From contig JAZGUH010000199.1 of the NCBI GenBank assembly GCA_037893225.1, positions 2,914,001 through 2,978,000 of the forward strand: 64,000 nucleotides of DNA, written 5' to 3'. The position numbers and the translations under genes were made by a program. Below the pieces are notes generated by a model, which saw only the letters and a list, made by a program, of their open reading frames with translations, made no database searches and had not been told where the DNA came from. Of this stretch, positions 11,501 to 19,287 are shown in pieces. The DNA comes from Hippasteria phrygiana (Eukaryota > Echinodermata > Asteroidea > Valvatida > Goniasteridae). Each line of letters begins with the position of its first letter. Position 1 is the stretch's first letter.

Positions 11501-11832
11501 GCGTTCTCAGCATCAGCAAATTGAAGCTGTGTCTTTAAAGCAGCTGCTTCGGCTGCAAGGGCAGCCTTTGTGGAGACCATGGACGATTGTGAAGAACATG
11601 TTCGACGTGACGATTTGGTTCGAACTGACAGTTCAGATCTGGTATCAGCCTCATGAATGTGCCTTTGGATCTTCTTCATCAGCTGGTGGTCTCCAAGGAT
11701 TGACTCCATGGTGGCTGAAGAAGAACCAATTTCTTGATCAGCATTGGAAGTGTTCGGTGTTGAAACTGCAAAGGGTGTCGGTGTGCATGCAGAATCTAGC
11801 TTTGTCTTCTCTGACTTGTCCTTTGACGACAT
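5542..11832 (-). CDS. BEL/Pao Gag-Pol polyprotein, 2096 residues, intact
   Basis: The domains follow the BEL/Pao order. A charged alanine-rich coiled-coil-like region lies at about 85-145, and a 10-residue tandem repeat at 193-358. The Gag-like DUF1759 region (about 385-560) contains PEPGLFSGDPLKFPSW. Zinc knuckles are C616/C619/H624/C629 and C650/C653/H658/C663, with a CX2CX3HX4H motif at 669-681. The aspartic protease site is LLDTQSD with D747. In the reverse transcriptase, D1117 precedes YVDD (1196-1199). RNase H has D1378, E1422 and D1451. The integrase has an HHCC site (H1715, H1720, C1751, C1754), catalytic D1786, D1848 and E1901, and a C-terminal DUF5641 region (about 1985-2085). All enzymes needed for reverse transcription and integration are encoded in one frame without stop or frameshift. 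The ATG at 11832 is the first of a frame closed upstream and starts MSSKDKSEK. Confidence 0.95.
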   Translation of the reverse strand: MSSKDKSEKTKLDSACTPTPFAVSTPNTSNADQEIGSSSATMESILGDHQLMKKIQRHIHEADTRSELSVRTKSSRRTCSSQSSMVSTKAALAAEAAALKTQLQFADAENAKKAELEMKQAELEKLRTMRDLQATEAKLNAICRVQQEENACPSISEMVAPEDKDVMMENYLGSFQTSNHSNDDCIVSEGLTTGTQLAPTAITGTYFAPTATTGTELAQPATTGTQLAPTAITGTYFAPPASTGIQLAPPATTGTYFAPTATTGIHFAQPVTTGTQLAPPATTGTYFAPTATTGIHFASPASTGTRLAQPATTGTRLAPPAITGTYFAPPASTGIYLAPPASTGTHFAPAPLTETHSAEQTSAMDILGITKCLVDQLSLSRLPPPEPGLFSGDPLKFPSWKSSFETLIERRGILPSERLHYLKKYLAGSAKDVVEGFFLLSEDDAYLKAKKLLQQRYGDPFIVASAFRDKLDSWAKISSRDGTGLRRFADFLRQCEAAMQTVQSLNILNDERENRKMLTKLPEWLVARWARKAAESKETKQMFPPFTEFVNFITREANIACDPITSLQSVRAMDKPEESRNSRTSRGNEKGFEKRSSFSTDVTKTTRERTSKPQSCFLCHKDNHHLSECKIFLSKPLTERKDFVMKRGLCFGCLFQGHRSKECRNRKTCSTCAKKHPTALHGDVKKPDQQDALTKSEHSSVKSTSSHTRVSHLSETSEGSKASMIVPVWISHQDSPERERLIYALLDTQSDTSFILDSTCKAIGAKGPKVQLLLSTMYSRNQKVDSKKIKGLQVRGHNSEVRITLPATFTREIMPANRSHIPTTEMAHNWPHLQRMANELMPLSDCEIGLLIGYNCARALAPREVIPPTDDDPYAQRTDLGWGIVGIVNPNSDDGDNRVDPIGVSHKVLSCEMPPDGSDELAVQSHSLICFKTRVKEVISPLDITEMMSLDFSERTTEDKPFSQDDKKFLAKIKEGIHQRPDSYYEMPLPFRESNPDLPNNKSLALHRLNYLKCRFRKNPNFHDDYTSFVGDIIQKGHAERVPMGDCSSKKPGVWYIPHHGIYHPKKPGKIRVVFDCSATFKGVSLNGHLLQGPDLINNLVGILCRFRQNPIAFMCDVEQMFHQFKVNCEHRDYLRFLWWEGGDFNTDPLEYRMGVHVFGAVSSPGCANFGLKSIAEDYRSECGEQAAQFVQRDFYVDDGLKSVSSSREAISLINQTKDLCSRGGLHLHKFVSNSRDVMECIEPKERAKGIQDLDLTNDTLPVERALGVQWCVESDCFNFRIALQDKPLTRRGILSTIGSIYDPLGFVAPVLLTGRRILQDLCRNQVDWDSPLDDEIRSRWENWRRSLPGLEGLMIPRCFQPDSFGNVVSRELHHFSDASTIGYAQCTYLRQIDNRNQVHCSLVMGKSRVTPLKLTTIPRLELTAAVVSVRVGSQLQRELDVDVTHFYWTDSNIVLGYISNETRRFQVFVANRVQQIRNHSDPSQWRHVASKDNPANEGSRGITSSELATSKWLRGPTFLWEENLPAKQNPGYQLMEGDPEVKAVQVMSTQSTLPVIDLTRFSDWRQAKRVIAICIDFKKRLQNRIKRKSQEGTQNDAQRMATLPNQKRLAVQDLQHAEIQILKLGQKEAFPQELQALSCLKVDSSDVDRQTARKRNRTLRKTSSIFKLDPFIDEDGVMRVGGRIQKAETSFGFKHPAILPRKHYVTEMIVRYFHQQVAHQGRSMTTQAIRSNGFWIVGCSSAVASLIHRCVKCRRLYSKPGEQKMANLPEDRLQPAPPFTYCGVDYFGPWTIKEGRKEVKRYGVLFTCMASRAIHIEVANSLTTDSFINALRRFTAVRGSVRLLRSDRGTNFVGTELELKRAVEEIDQTKVRHFLGGKGCDYPSAKMNAPSSSHAGGVWERQIRSVRRVLNALVEQHGTQLDDESLRTLMCESAAIVNGRPLSVDNLNDPKSPEPLTPNHLLTLKSSVILPPPGTFQRVDVYSKKRWRRVQHLVNEFWARWKKEFLHTLQVRQKWTKEKPEVKVGDIVIIVDDNLARNQWQLGRVSEVFPSTDGHVRRVKLAIADSTLDTKGKRTRPTRYLERPIQKLVVLLESQ
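10758..11256 (-). repeat. 30-bp coding tandem repeat in the BEL polyprotein (about 17 units)
   Basis: Residues 193-358 are about seventeen copies of a 10-residue unit of the form TGTxxAPPAT, encoded by a 30-bp repeat. Units vary at fixed places (YF, QL, HF or RL before AP or AQ). The array lies between the coiled-coil-like N-terminus and the DUF1759 region. Long antisense frames over it (for example 10724-11308 on the plus strand) are a by-product of the repeat. Confidence 0.9.
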
Positions 11833-12639
11833 GATGACACCACAGGCTGACTTGGCGCATGTAAAATCTCAAGGGTGTAAGCAATAATAAACAAGGTCCT
11901 CTCTGGGCCACCTTACATCAATGCACACCAGTCAGGGTAATGCAGTTACAAAATCCTAAACCAGTTTCCAGAGTTCAAACTTGCAATGGATGGATTAAAC
12001 CTGTATAAGCATGTCAATATCTGCATGTGTACATATACATACTCATCTATTACAACCTGTGAAATAACACATTTGCATATGTCGCAATACACACATACAT
12101 AATCAAGAATTTCAACAATACAAATGCAAGCAAACACACTCAATTCAGCAATCAATGTACAATGTACATGTAAATTATCACAAGGTAATACAATGTACAT
12201 GAAAGTAGGGAATGAAAACGTTCATGTACATGTATGTATCACCTGTATCAGTTCACAAAGTTTCAGGTTCACAGAAGTATCAAGTCCGCAGAAGTTGTGA
12301 GCTCACCGACGTTTACAAGTGAGTGGAAGTTGCTTAATTGTCAATGCCTACACAGGAGTCTTGATAAGTCAAAGTGGTCATATTGATACTGCAGCCTCAG
12401 TTTAGTAGTGCCAGAATCCAAGGAGCGGTGACAGACTGCCATTTCTTGTTCAGGAACAAAATGCTCTGGCTCGCTGTCGCAGAAAATGTTCTGTCATATG
12501 GGCATGCTGGGCACATAATGTCTCCTTCAGCAGGTAAAAGCTGTCACAACTGTTGAACTTCAGGTTTGACAAAGATGCATCACATACCACACCAGCACTG
12601 AATTCGGTAGCAATGACGTTCGCAGCTAGGAGTTTTCAC
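11833..12639 (-). other. Leader (5' UTR) of the BEL element
   Basis: About 0.8 kb between the start codon and the 5' LTR, AT-rich with ACATGT words and no long frame. Directly inside the LTR the element-sense sequence is AAGTGAAAACTCCTAGC. It has no TGG start, so I cannot recognise a standard tRNA primer binding site next to the LTR. The nearest TGG-rich stretch (TGGTGTGGTATG) lies tens of bases inward. Confidence 0.7.
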
Positions 12640-13249
12640 TTTAACGGCAGCACTTCAGGGGGGAATGCGTGTCTAGCATTCATCAGTAGTGCTACTGCTG
12701 GGGGTTCGCAAGAGTTTCTGACATGGGATGGGTCAGAGGTCGCAGGTCAAGGATTAACAAGGGTCTCGACAGAAGCCTCAGGTTCAAGAAGATTTATTGT
12801 CGCATTGGCTCCGTGAAAACTGTGAATAAACAATACATGTAGTCCACAAAATGTAATATATGACAGTTGTGTATATCGATTACATGTATATAAGTGTAAT
12901 AAACATCAGAAAATCAGACTGAGTTTGAGCACAAACGAAGTAATCATTTGCTGGTCATGGTAAGAATTAAGTCACGAAAATATCATAACATCTCATCAAA
13001 TACAAGGACATTACTTCTTGTCCAAGACAAATAAGTGTAACAAATTTATCTCCTTGCATCCTTTTGTTCTTATCAGTGGAATTATTAGCTGAATAGCAGA
13101 GAAAACGATCCAAAATCAGTGTAAAAAGGCTGACTGCTATGAGATTGAACATGTGCGTTATTCGTTTGTTTGTTGCTAAGGAGTGTACTCCACTGTACTT
13201 CAACAGAGGGCGCTATACAATAAAATGTGATCATCAGGACACATTTACA
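12640..13249 (-). repeat. 5' LTR of the BEL/Pao element (promoter-bearing)
   Basis: 610 bp, identical to the 3' LTR except at its inner edge, where plus-strand TTTAACGG (from 12640) stands in place of TGTAACGG (from 4682). The element promoter is expected here and drives transcription leftward, away from the potassium channel exon that starts 688 bp to the right. Confidence 0.95.
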
Positions 13250-13254
13250 AATAT
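13250..13254. repeat. Target-site duplication, right copy (AATAT)
   Basis: Exact match to 4677-4681, directly after the LTR terminal CA. Confidence 0.9.
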
Positions 13255-13262
13255 GTAGGCCT

Positions 13263-13308
13263 AGTTTCGAATCCCGCTCCTACCAGTTTCTTTGTTTACT
13301 TTGAAAAT
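13263..13308 (+). repeat. Truncated copy (3' end) of the tRNA-like repeat
   Basis: GTTTCGAATCCCGCTCCTACC, quoted here in part as TTCGAATCCCGCTCCTACC, followed by AGTTTCTTTG and TTTACTTTGAAAAT, matches the end of the full repeat at 13346-13622. The BEL target site is just left of it. Confidence 0.75.
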
Positions 13309-13345
13309 GTATTCAAATTTACCTAGTCAGTTTCCCTTGTGGATT

Positions 13346-13622
13346 GTTTGACGAATTATAAGTTAAAAAGTCGTATCCTCATTGAGTGATCCCCACAATG
13401 TCGCTTCCCAGGTTGTATCGTAAAATTGGGTGTGATCCCCGGCTATACGGCATTCTGGGTTTATGACTTCTGACTAGCGCCCACCCGAACAAAGATACTG
13501 ACAATTTGGGAGACCGCCAACATAGGGCAAGATAGCTCAGTTGGTAGAGCGCCGGTACGGTAACCCGGAGGTCGCAGGTTCGAATCCCGCTCCTGCCAGT
13601 TTCTTTGTTCACTTTGAAAATC
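13346..13622 (+). repeat. tRNA-containing dispersed repeat, copy 1 (tRNA-like part at 13525-13598)
   Basis: A body of about 180 bp (GTGATCCCCACAATGTC, GGCTATACGGCATTCTGGG, TTTGGGAGACCGCCAACATA) is followed by a tRNA-like segment. This has a good A box, TAGCTCAGTTGG (13533-13544), and a perfect B box, GGTTCGAATCC (13577-13587), then CTCCTGCCAGTTTCTTTG. Other copies are at 19288-20670 (interrupted) and 27092-27214 (minus), so this is a repeat, not a single tRNA gene. The acceptor stem pairs poorly and the anticodon loop lacks the usual T at position 33. Unusually for a SINE, the tRNA part lies at the 3' end. Confidence 0.75.
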
Positions 13623-13754
13623 TTTTTAATTCATGTTTTAATCCAACTACTCTATTGTTATTAGTGGTTACTAAAGAGAAATAAATAAAATAAATAAATA
13701 CATAAATGGCTCTCTTGCTACTTGTACATCTGCATACAAATCGGCAAAAGAGTC

Positions 13755-13937
13755 TTTTTGGCGCGTAAATTACTCGACGCGTGTCACGTCGTCTGCTTTT
13801 CGCGTTTTGCGTGTGCGCCGTTGTTCGCATTGAATTGAAGGGCGCCACCAATCATTGCTGACACGCCGCGCATTATGTGAAAAATAATTGGCACTTTTAC
13901 TTTAGTAGACAAATTTTCTGTCACTCAAGATGGTGGG
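13755..13937 (+). promoter_or_regulatory. CpG-rich promoter region of the Slo2-like gene
   Basis: CG-rich DNA (GGCGCG, ACTCGACGCGTGTCACGTCGTC, quoted as GACGCGTGTCACGTCG, and GGCGCCACCAATCATTG) sits directly before exon 1. It contains a CCAAT box (13848-13852) about 86 bases before the start codon and a CRE/E-box-like TCACGTC. No TATA box is seen. Assignment as promoter follows from position and composition. Confidence 0.5.
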
Positions 13938-14041
13938 ATGAACGAAATGGCCGACGGATACGACATTGTTCCTCCCCTGCCCCCCAGGTATCGGTTCAGG
14001 GACCTTGTGCTGGGCGATCATTACGGGGAGGAAGATGGCAG
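13938..14041 (+). CDS. KCNT1-like (slo2): Slo2/KCNT-type sodium-activated potassium channel, exon 1
   Basis: The exon encodes 34 codons plus two bases. It starts [13 protein letters not shown] (a second ATG is at 13947) and continues [14 protein letters not shown] before the splice donor GGCAG|GTAAGT. An in-frame stop near 13876 closes the frame upstream. Vertebrate KCNT1 and KCNT2 have near the N-terminus [15 protein letters not shown] followed by an NDDR stretch, matched here by EEDGR. The last codon is split AG|G and continues in phase at 61605, giving R-V-R-V-E-F. The encoded stretch is cytoplasmic and precedes the first membrane helix of the channel, a tetramer opened by intracellular sodium. 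Homology rests on two short exons, but they match in order, spacing and junction. Paralogue assignment (KCNT1 or KCNT2) is not possible; invertebrates usually have one slo2. Confidence 0.9.
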
Positions 14042-14290
14042 GTAAGTGTGGACGCTTGCATTTGCCGAAAAATTGACGTTTTCCTTGGTTGTTGCATGGA
14101 GGTAAGACTAAGAGTAAGACTAGAGAACCTCCACCATGGTTGTTGTTGTTACAACAGTGAATTAAGTGCACTGTCGATGTGTCATCCATGGCATCACCAC
14201 TGCTGTACTTTCGGCCCTTGTAAAAAGTGGCATAAAGTTGTGCGCATGTGCCACTTTCACAGCTAGGTCAAATAAAATGCCTAATTCATT

Positions 14291-14578
14291 AAAACCCTAA
14301 TAACCCCCTAGACCCTTTTTGCTAGGAACCATCCTCAACTCAATCCTCCAAAATTCTCTGATTACCCTGCCCCAAAAAATGCATTCATCCTCAATCCTCC
14401 AAAATCCTCATGTGCTTTAAACACCGTTCATCCTCAATCCTCCAAAATCCTCTGCTTGAAACACCATTCATCCTCAATCCTCCAAAATCCTCTTTTAAAA
14501 AAAATACCATTCATCCTCAATCCTCTAAAATCCTCCAAAACTGCAAGGAGGATTATGGAGGATTGAGGTGGGTTAGGG
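14291..14578. mobile_element. TTAA-flanked MITE, family C (GGAGGATTGAGG repeats)
   Basis: The right end reads GGTTAGGGTTAA (TTAA at 14579-14582); the left end reads AAACCCTAATAACC. The interior is a repeated ATCCTCAATCCTCCAAAATC unit (about six copies). It matches 60274-61156 in reverse orientation. TTAA target sites and CCCTA ends are hallmarks of piggyBac (whose ends are TTAACCCTAG), so this is most likely a piggyBac-type non-autonomous element. Confidence 0.65.
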
Positions 14579-16281
14579 TTAAATTTAATGGTGACCCGCG
14601 ACAGAGAGACAATAAAAAACCGGGAATTATAAATTAATTTTCACATTAGGGGATCTTCAATTTACAGCATTTCATTCATAAGGATATCCATGACGTAAGC
14701 AACCCCAAAAGCCAAACAAAATTGGTATAACAAGCGCGAAATTCAAACTCAAATACAGACGCTCCCATTTCGTAAGTCATTGCCGAAGGGATGGTTTCCA
14801 GGACAGATTTGACAGTTAAATTGAATTATCCCAAACTTGGACAGTAGTTTGCTTAATTTGAAAGAGCAGGTTGTAATCTCATTGATCCGTGTGTTTTTGT
14901 CAGGGCAAACCCAACAAGTGATAAAAAAACAATGATTTGAATAATTAATTTTTTCAATTTTGAACGGGGTTTCCACAACGCGTCTTCGCGGTCTCGTATG
15001 ATACCCAAGTTAATGAGTCTTATCTACTGTTCAAGGACACATTTGGGGATACACGGTTCTAGACTACGGATTTGAAGGGGTAAAAGCAATAAGACTTGCT
15101 TAACAGTATTGTTCGCAAGGTCCCAGATTCACGTAAAAACCCAATAGAAATAAACAAACATTCCTAACACAACATTTATTGGCTATTCTTCAGCTCTGAA
15201 GATGTTTTTTAAAACTATTGTTGCACGAAATAAACACGATGAAAAATTGATTATTAATACAACTATGTTTTTTTTGGGGGGGAGGGGGTGGATCCAATTC
15301 CTGGATCATAGTCTCTAAATTAATGTTTCAAAAACACACAGCATTACAGTTATTGATTAATCATAAAAGTCAAAGATTAAGCTAAATACATAATTGATTG
15401 ATTATTCATAAAAATCAATAAAGCAAAAAACGATCTTATTTAATGTACCCGAGTTGGATAAATCGTATCGTTTTTACCTACATGTATATGGCTTTTTAAC
15501 AAGATTTCTCATAAATAACTTGAAATGGGCATCTCCAAATCTACAACGGCACTAGCTAGCAATCTGCACATGCATTCATGGCATGCCTGTTTTATATTAC
15601 TCAGCGCGTTTAATTTTGGGTTTGTCAACTCGCCATCAACGGTACAAAAGAGCCAAGTGATCACTCTTTACCCCGGAACAGGACATTTTTGCTGGAAAAT
15701 TCACAGACTATTAGTTCGAGGCCCTTAAAAATCCCCTAAAATTGAAATCGAAACGTACAAAACGAAAAATCTACGGTGCCCTTCGGGTCTGACGCTCACA
15801 CAACACGAGCTTTAAAAATGTATTGCTAACTTTCTTAATTGAAAATCTGAGCCTCATTTATTTCGTATCAATTTGTTACAAAAAGAATTTTATGAGTCAT
15901 TTAAAATATTAACAATTAGGCCGAACAAACACACCAATTATTTGCCAATAAATGATTAAAAACTAAAATAAAAACCTAATTATAAAACCCATTAAGCATG
16001 ACTCTCCACCCCCTGATGAAAATGGAATCACCCGTCTACACATGTTAGCCTTTATGTGTCGGACTAAACCATTGTGATTACAGGTTACAATTTCTTCGAG
16101 ATGAGTGTGCTTTATGAACAGTTCTAAATGCATGCATTATTGCATAAATCAACAAAACGAACAATAAAATCATTGGTTCCCCTTTTTATAAAATCTAATT
16201 GAATAGCAAATTGCACCCGTGCGTGATACCCTGATTCTTTAAATCACATTGCCGAAAGTGGCAATTTATTTGTTTTTAAAT

Positions 16282-16303
16282 CCCCCCCCCCCCCCCCCCC
16301 CCC
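16282..16303. repeat. 22-base C homopolymer
   Basis: Uninterrupted C run within AT-rich intron sequence. Confidence 0.9.
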
Positions 16304-17045
16304 GTCATTTTCCCCCAAGTTGTACCTTTTATCTACTACAGTTGACATTTACGTCATAGAAGAGATGTGCCATGCACTGCAAATCACACTCCGGCACGAT
16401 TTTAGTGAAACCAAACTCCATAGTTAATTAGCTAAAAGCCCTGGAAAGTCTCCAGTGAAATGTCCTAACGATCAAGTCGGCAGTTGTCAGTCCACACTCC
16501 ACAGGCTCTTGCTAGATGCGGCATGCCTCGTTCCACTTGTCCTGATTAGATTCTTGATCTCGGGAGTGGCCCATACCGTACACATACATGGCAACGATAA
16601 TCAATTTTATCACTAAATGATCAAATTATTTATAAGCAGCAAATTTTGTGTGGTGCAAAGGATGGCAATACTGCAGGTAATAACAGCTCGCTGTGCCTCC
16701 ATTACATGTACTTTGTTATGGAGAATTTTGTACACGAAAACCCATAGAAGAATTTGTGACAAAAGTGGGATTCTGTAATCCGGAGAATAGCCAAGCAAAT
16801 GCCACAAATTCCAACCAATTGCTGAGAAGGCTGGGAAGGGTAACCAGCCAATCAGAGATCTTGTTATGTGATACTTGGCATGGCCTGGCTGTGGGCCAAA
16901 TCCTTACTAATTTTGTTAGGACCCACTTAAGTCCTCGCATATGCCTAAATTTTGCTGTTTAGTTCTAATTTGAATGTTTTTGTTGGGATGCTAAAAAGCT
17001 GTATCGTCATCAGTGGCTGCATGTCGTAATTTAATTACATGTAAA

Positions 17046-17326
17046 ACCCTAGCCCCCTAATAGTTCCCCAAGACTACCCTGCTAAATCCAACAAAGTCCA
17101 ACGGTGACTCATGTTGTATGTACATGTATGAGTTTCCTCAGTGCTCAATCCAATGCAGTAGAACATGCTAAGTTGCTGGGTACCTAAACAAATATAAAAA
17201 GACAACCTGCTAAATCCAACTGAATCCAACTTTGTCTTATTTTTCTGTTGCCTGCTCAATCTAACGGGGTTCCAACAGAAATATATCAAATAGTTGGATC
17301 CTGTTGGATTTAGCAGGGTTAGGGTT
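17046..17326. mobile_element. TTAA-associated MITE, family C variant (CTAAATCCAAC repeats)
   Basis: The right end is TAGCAGGGTTAGGGTTTTAA and the left end AAAACCCTAGCCCCC. Inside, CCTGCTAAATCCAAC and its inverse GTTGGATTTAGCAGG lie near opposite ends, with further ATCCAAC words between. The layout resembles 51347-51602, where the repeated word is AAATGCAAC. The flanking TTAA is imperfect on the left. Confidence 0.6.
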
Positions 17327-17330
17327 TTAA

Positions 17331-17475
17331 ATTCACCCTCCTACTGTTATAACTATCATAACCTATAAAAAACCTATAAGCCCTTCCTCTCTAACAGCTT
17401 GTGTGTTTGTAACCTGAAACTTGGTTTTGATAGGTAGGGTAGTTAGCTCTATTTTGGCACAGAGAGAGGGAGAAT
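17331..17475. mobile_element. Family B MITE, copy 1 (CCCTCCTACTGTTATAAC)
   Basis: About 145 bp, starting CACCCTCCTACTGTTATAAC and ending near GAGAGAGGGAGAATTA. It shares with the other four copies AACTATCATAACCTAT, CCCTTCCTCTCT, ACAGCTTGTGTGTTT and GGTTTTGATAGGTAGGG. Internal inverse words ACCTATCAAAACC and GGTTTTGATAGGT allow a fold-back. Family ends CCCTCC...GGAGGG beside TTAA or variants suggest a TTAA-targeting transposase. Confidence 0.65.
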
Positions 17476-17796
17476 TAGTATTGGCCAAAGTAAACCACAA
17501 CATTTTTTGAGGTCTTGATACAATTTTCTTGAAGATGACGGCATTTCAGAGGGAAATATTTTTTTAGAAGGATTGGTACTATTGGTAACAGTAAGCTTTC
17601 GTATTGGAACTACATGTACAATGTACATGTAACCTGTTTGGTTTTTGATCATTAACAAAGCGATAATATACAGCTACATGTATGCCCCAAATTATTCATA
17701 CCCATGCCAAATTCGGGGTATTGTGAATCATGTTATTTATTATGTCTACTTTTATGCTAATGATGTGATTTGTACATAATGCCAACTAAAAGTCAT

Positions 17797-17943
17797 TAAA
17801 ACCCTCCTATACATGTACTTATAACTATCATAGCTTATCAAAACTCTAAACACCAACTCTCACAGTTTGTGTGTGTTTCAACCTGTCACTTGATAGGTTT
17901 TGATATATAACTGGCTCCATTCTGGCCTTGAGAACAGGAGGGT
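17797..17943. mobile_element. Family B MITE, copy 2
   Basis: Starts after CATTAAAA with CCCTCCTATACATGTAC, contains TATAACTATCATAGC, ACAGTTTGTGTGTG and TTGATAGGTTTTGATAT, and ends ACAGGAGGGTTAA with TTAA at 17942-17945. More diverged than copies 4 and 5. Confidence 0.6.
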
Positions 17944-17980
17944 TAAGTAAAGCCTAAGTTCCGCCAATCCAGCTTTTATT

Positions 17981-18183
17981 AGAGCCAATGATTTTCCGTT
18001 TCAGAAAAGTCAATTTTCCGTTTTGACAAATCTTCATTTCTGTTTCGCCCATTAGAACAGTGTACAAAAATCTGTTTCATTTCCATTTGACATTATTTCA
18101 AACATGTAAATGAATGCACAATGAAAGAGGCCAATTCTGTTAATTCCGTTTGGTTTCCACTAAAACGGAAAATCATTGGCCCT
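17981..18183. mobile_element. Short inverted-repeat element (GCCAATGATTTTCCGTTT)
   Basis: AGAGCCAATGATTTTCCGTT at the left is matched by AACGGAAAATCATTGGCCCT at the right, with further TTTTCCGTTT words inside. Length is about 203 bp. No clear target duplication is visible. Superfamily unknown. Confidence 0.6.
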
Positions 18184-18747
18184 ATTTTATGTATGAGAGA
18201 AAAGCAAACTTTCAGATTTTTCATAGGGTATGAATACTTTTGGGCATAACTACATTTAAACGAGACAAGTGGATGGAATTAACGAAATATCTCTTTCAAA
18301 TGAAATTTGACTTTGGAAGCAGACCGTAGGCCTCTGGGCCCAAAGTCCATGTTTTCACCGTAGACATAGTCTGTGCGTGATGTGTCAAAACAGAACGAGA
18401 CACTTAGTGCTGGATTATTGCATAATGAATAATGCAGTACACAATATAAATTTACATAGAATTATGCCCGTTGCATTTTGTGTAGTAATTTATACACACT
18501 ATGCAAAGATTGCGGAACAATGTCGGATTGTGGCCACACAAGGTGTGGGTTACAAAAGACAGAAATACAGGGATAGAAGGCATCTATTGACATTTCACTT
18601 GTGAAAGATTATAGGCGGATAGGAAAGTAGGTTACTGGTAAGAGTTCCAAAGAGTGACAGTACGAGGAAAAAAAAACTTGAAGAGTATCTCACAGCACAA
18701 GCCTTTGGAACAACAACAGTGAAATGATGTGATGAGACAGCGAGGCG

Positions 18748-18782
18748 AGTCTTGCACAAGTCTTGCACAAGTCTTGCACAAG
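18748..18782. repeat. Short tandem repeat (GTCTTGCACAA x3)
   Basis: Three consecutive 11-base units. The neighbouring frames are short and not recognised. Confidence 0.85.
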
Positions 18783-19287
18783 CAGCTGAAGAATCAGTCT
18801 TTCCATTCGGCATTGATTTCCTGTGTCCGGCTTAAGCAGAAAAACACTGACCTGGCTTCCAAATGCTTGATCGACATTTTATTCATGAGTTTAACCATGT
18901 ACAGTTTGAGGCCACAGTGGATAATTGCCGTAAAAAATTAGATTACCAGTCTGGGAACAAATATAAATAAGAAATGCATGCACATGTAAACTACAAGACA
19001 ACTTGGAGGTTTTTATATTTTGTATTATTCAATTTTTTTCAAACCAAATATATCTGCATTTTTTTGTCTGTATTTTCATTCATAAGTTGAGACTTATTGG
19101 ACAAAGAAATACGATAATGAAGTGATGAAGATTTACTACAACAACATGAAATATATGTTTTGGACAAGATAAAGATGTTGAAAATAAGCATCAGCCTGAA
19201 TAGGGTTATTCGTTTAATATACAGTTACTATAACTATATTTTTGTGAGTAATTCTAGCTTCTACGTGCAGTTTTTAAAATAGTTTAA

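Larger units (their letters stand above)
4682..13249 (-). mobile_element. Intact BEL/Pao LTR retrotransposon, about 8.57 kb
   Basis: The element runs from the TG at 4682 to the CA at 13249, between AATAT target duplications. In element orientation it has a 5' LTR (13249-12640), about 0.8 kb of leader, one Gag-Pol frame (11832-5542), a short 3' UTR, a purine-rich tract and the 3' LTR (5291-4682). The two 610-bp LTRs agree at every base I compared except one next to the inner edge of the 5' LTR. The single ORF is unbroken and the catalytic residues are present. By established reasoning, near-identical LTRs mean a very recent insertion, so this copy may be mobile or may have been until recently. 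It carries no envelope-like frame. Confidence 0.95.

Noticed and set aside
13525..13598. A functional tRNA gene
   Set aside because: The same segment recurs in other repeat copies with mutations; the acceptor stem pairs poorly and the anticodon loop is atypical.
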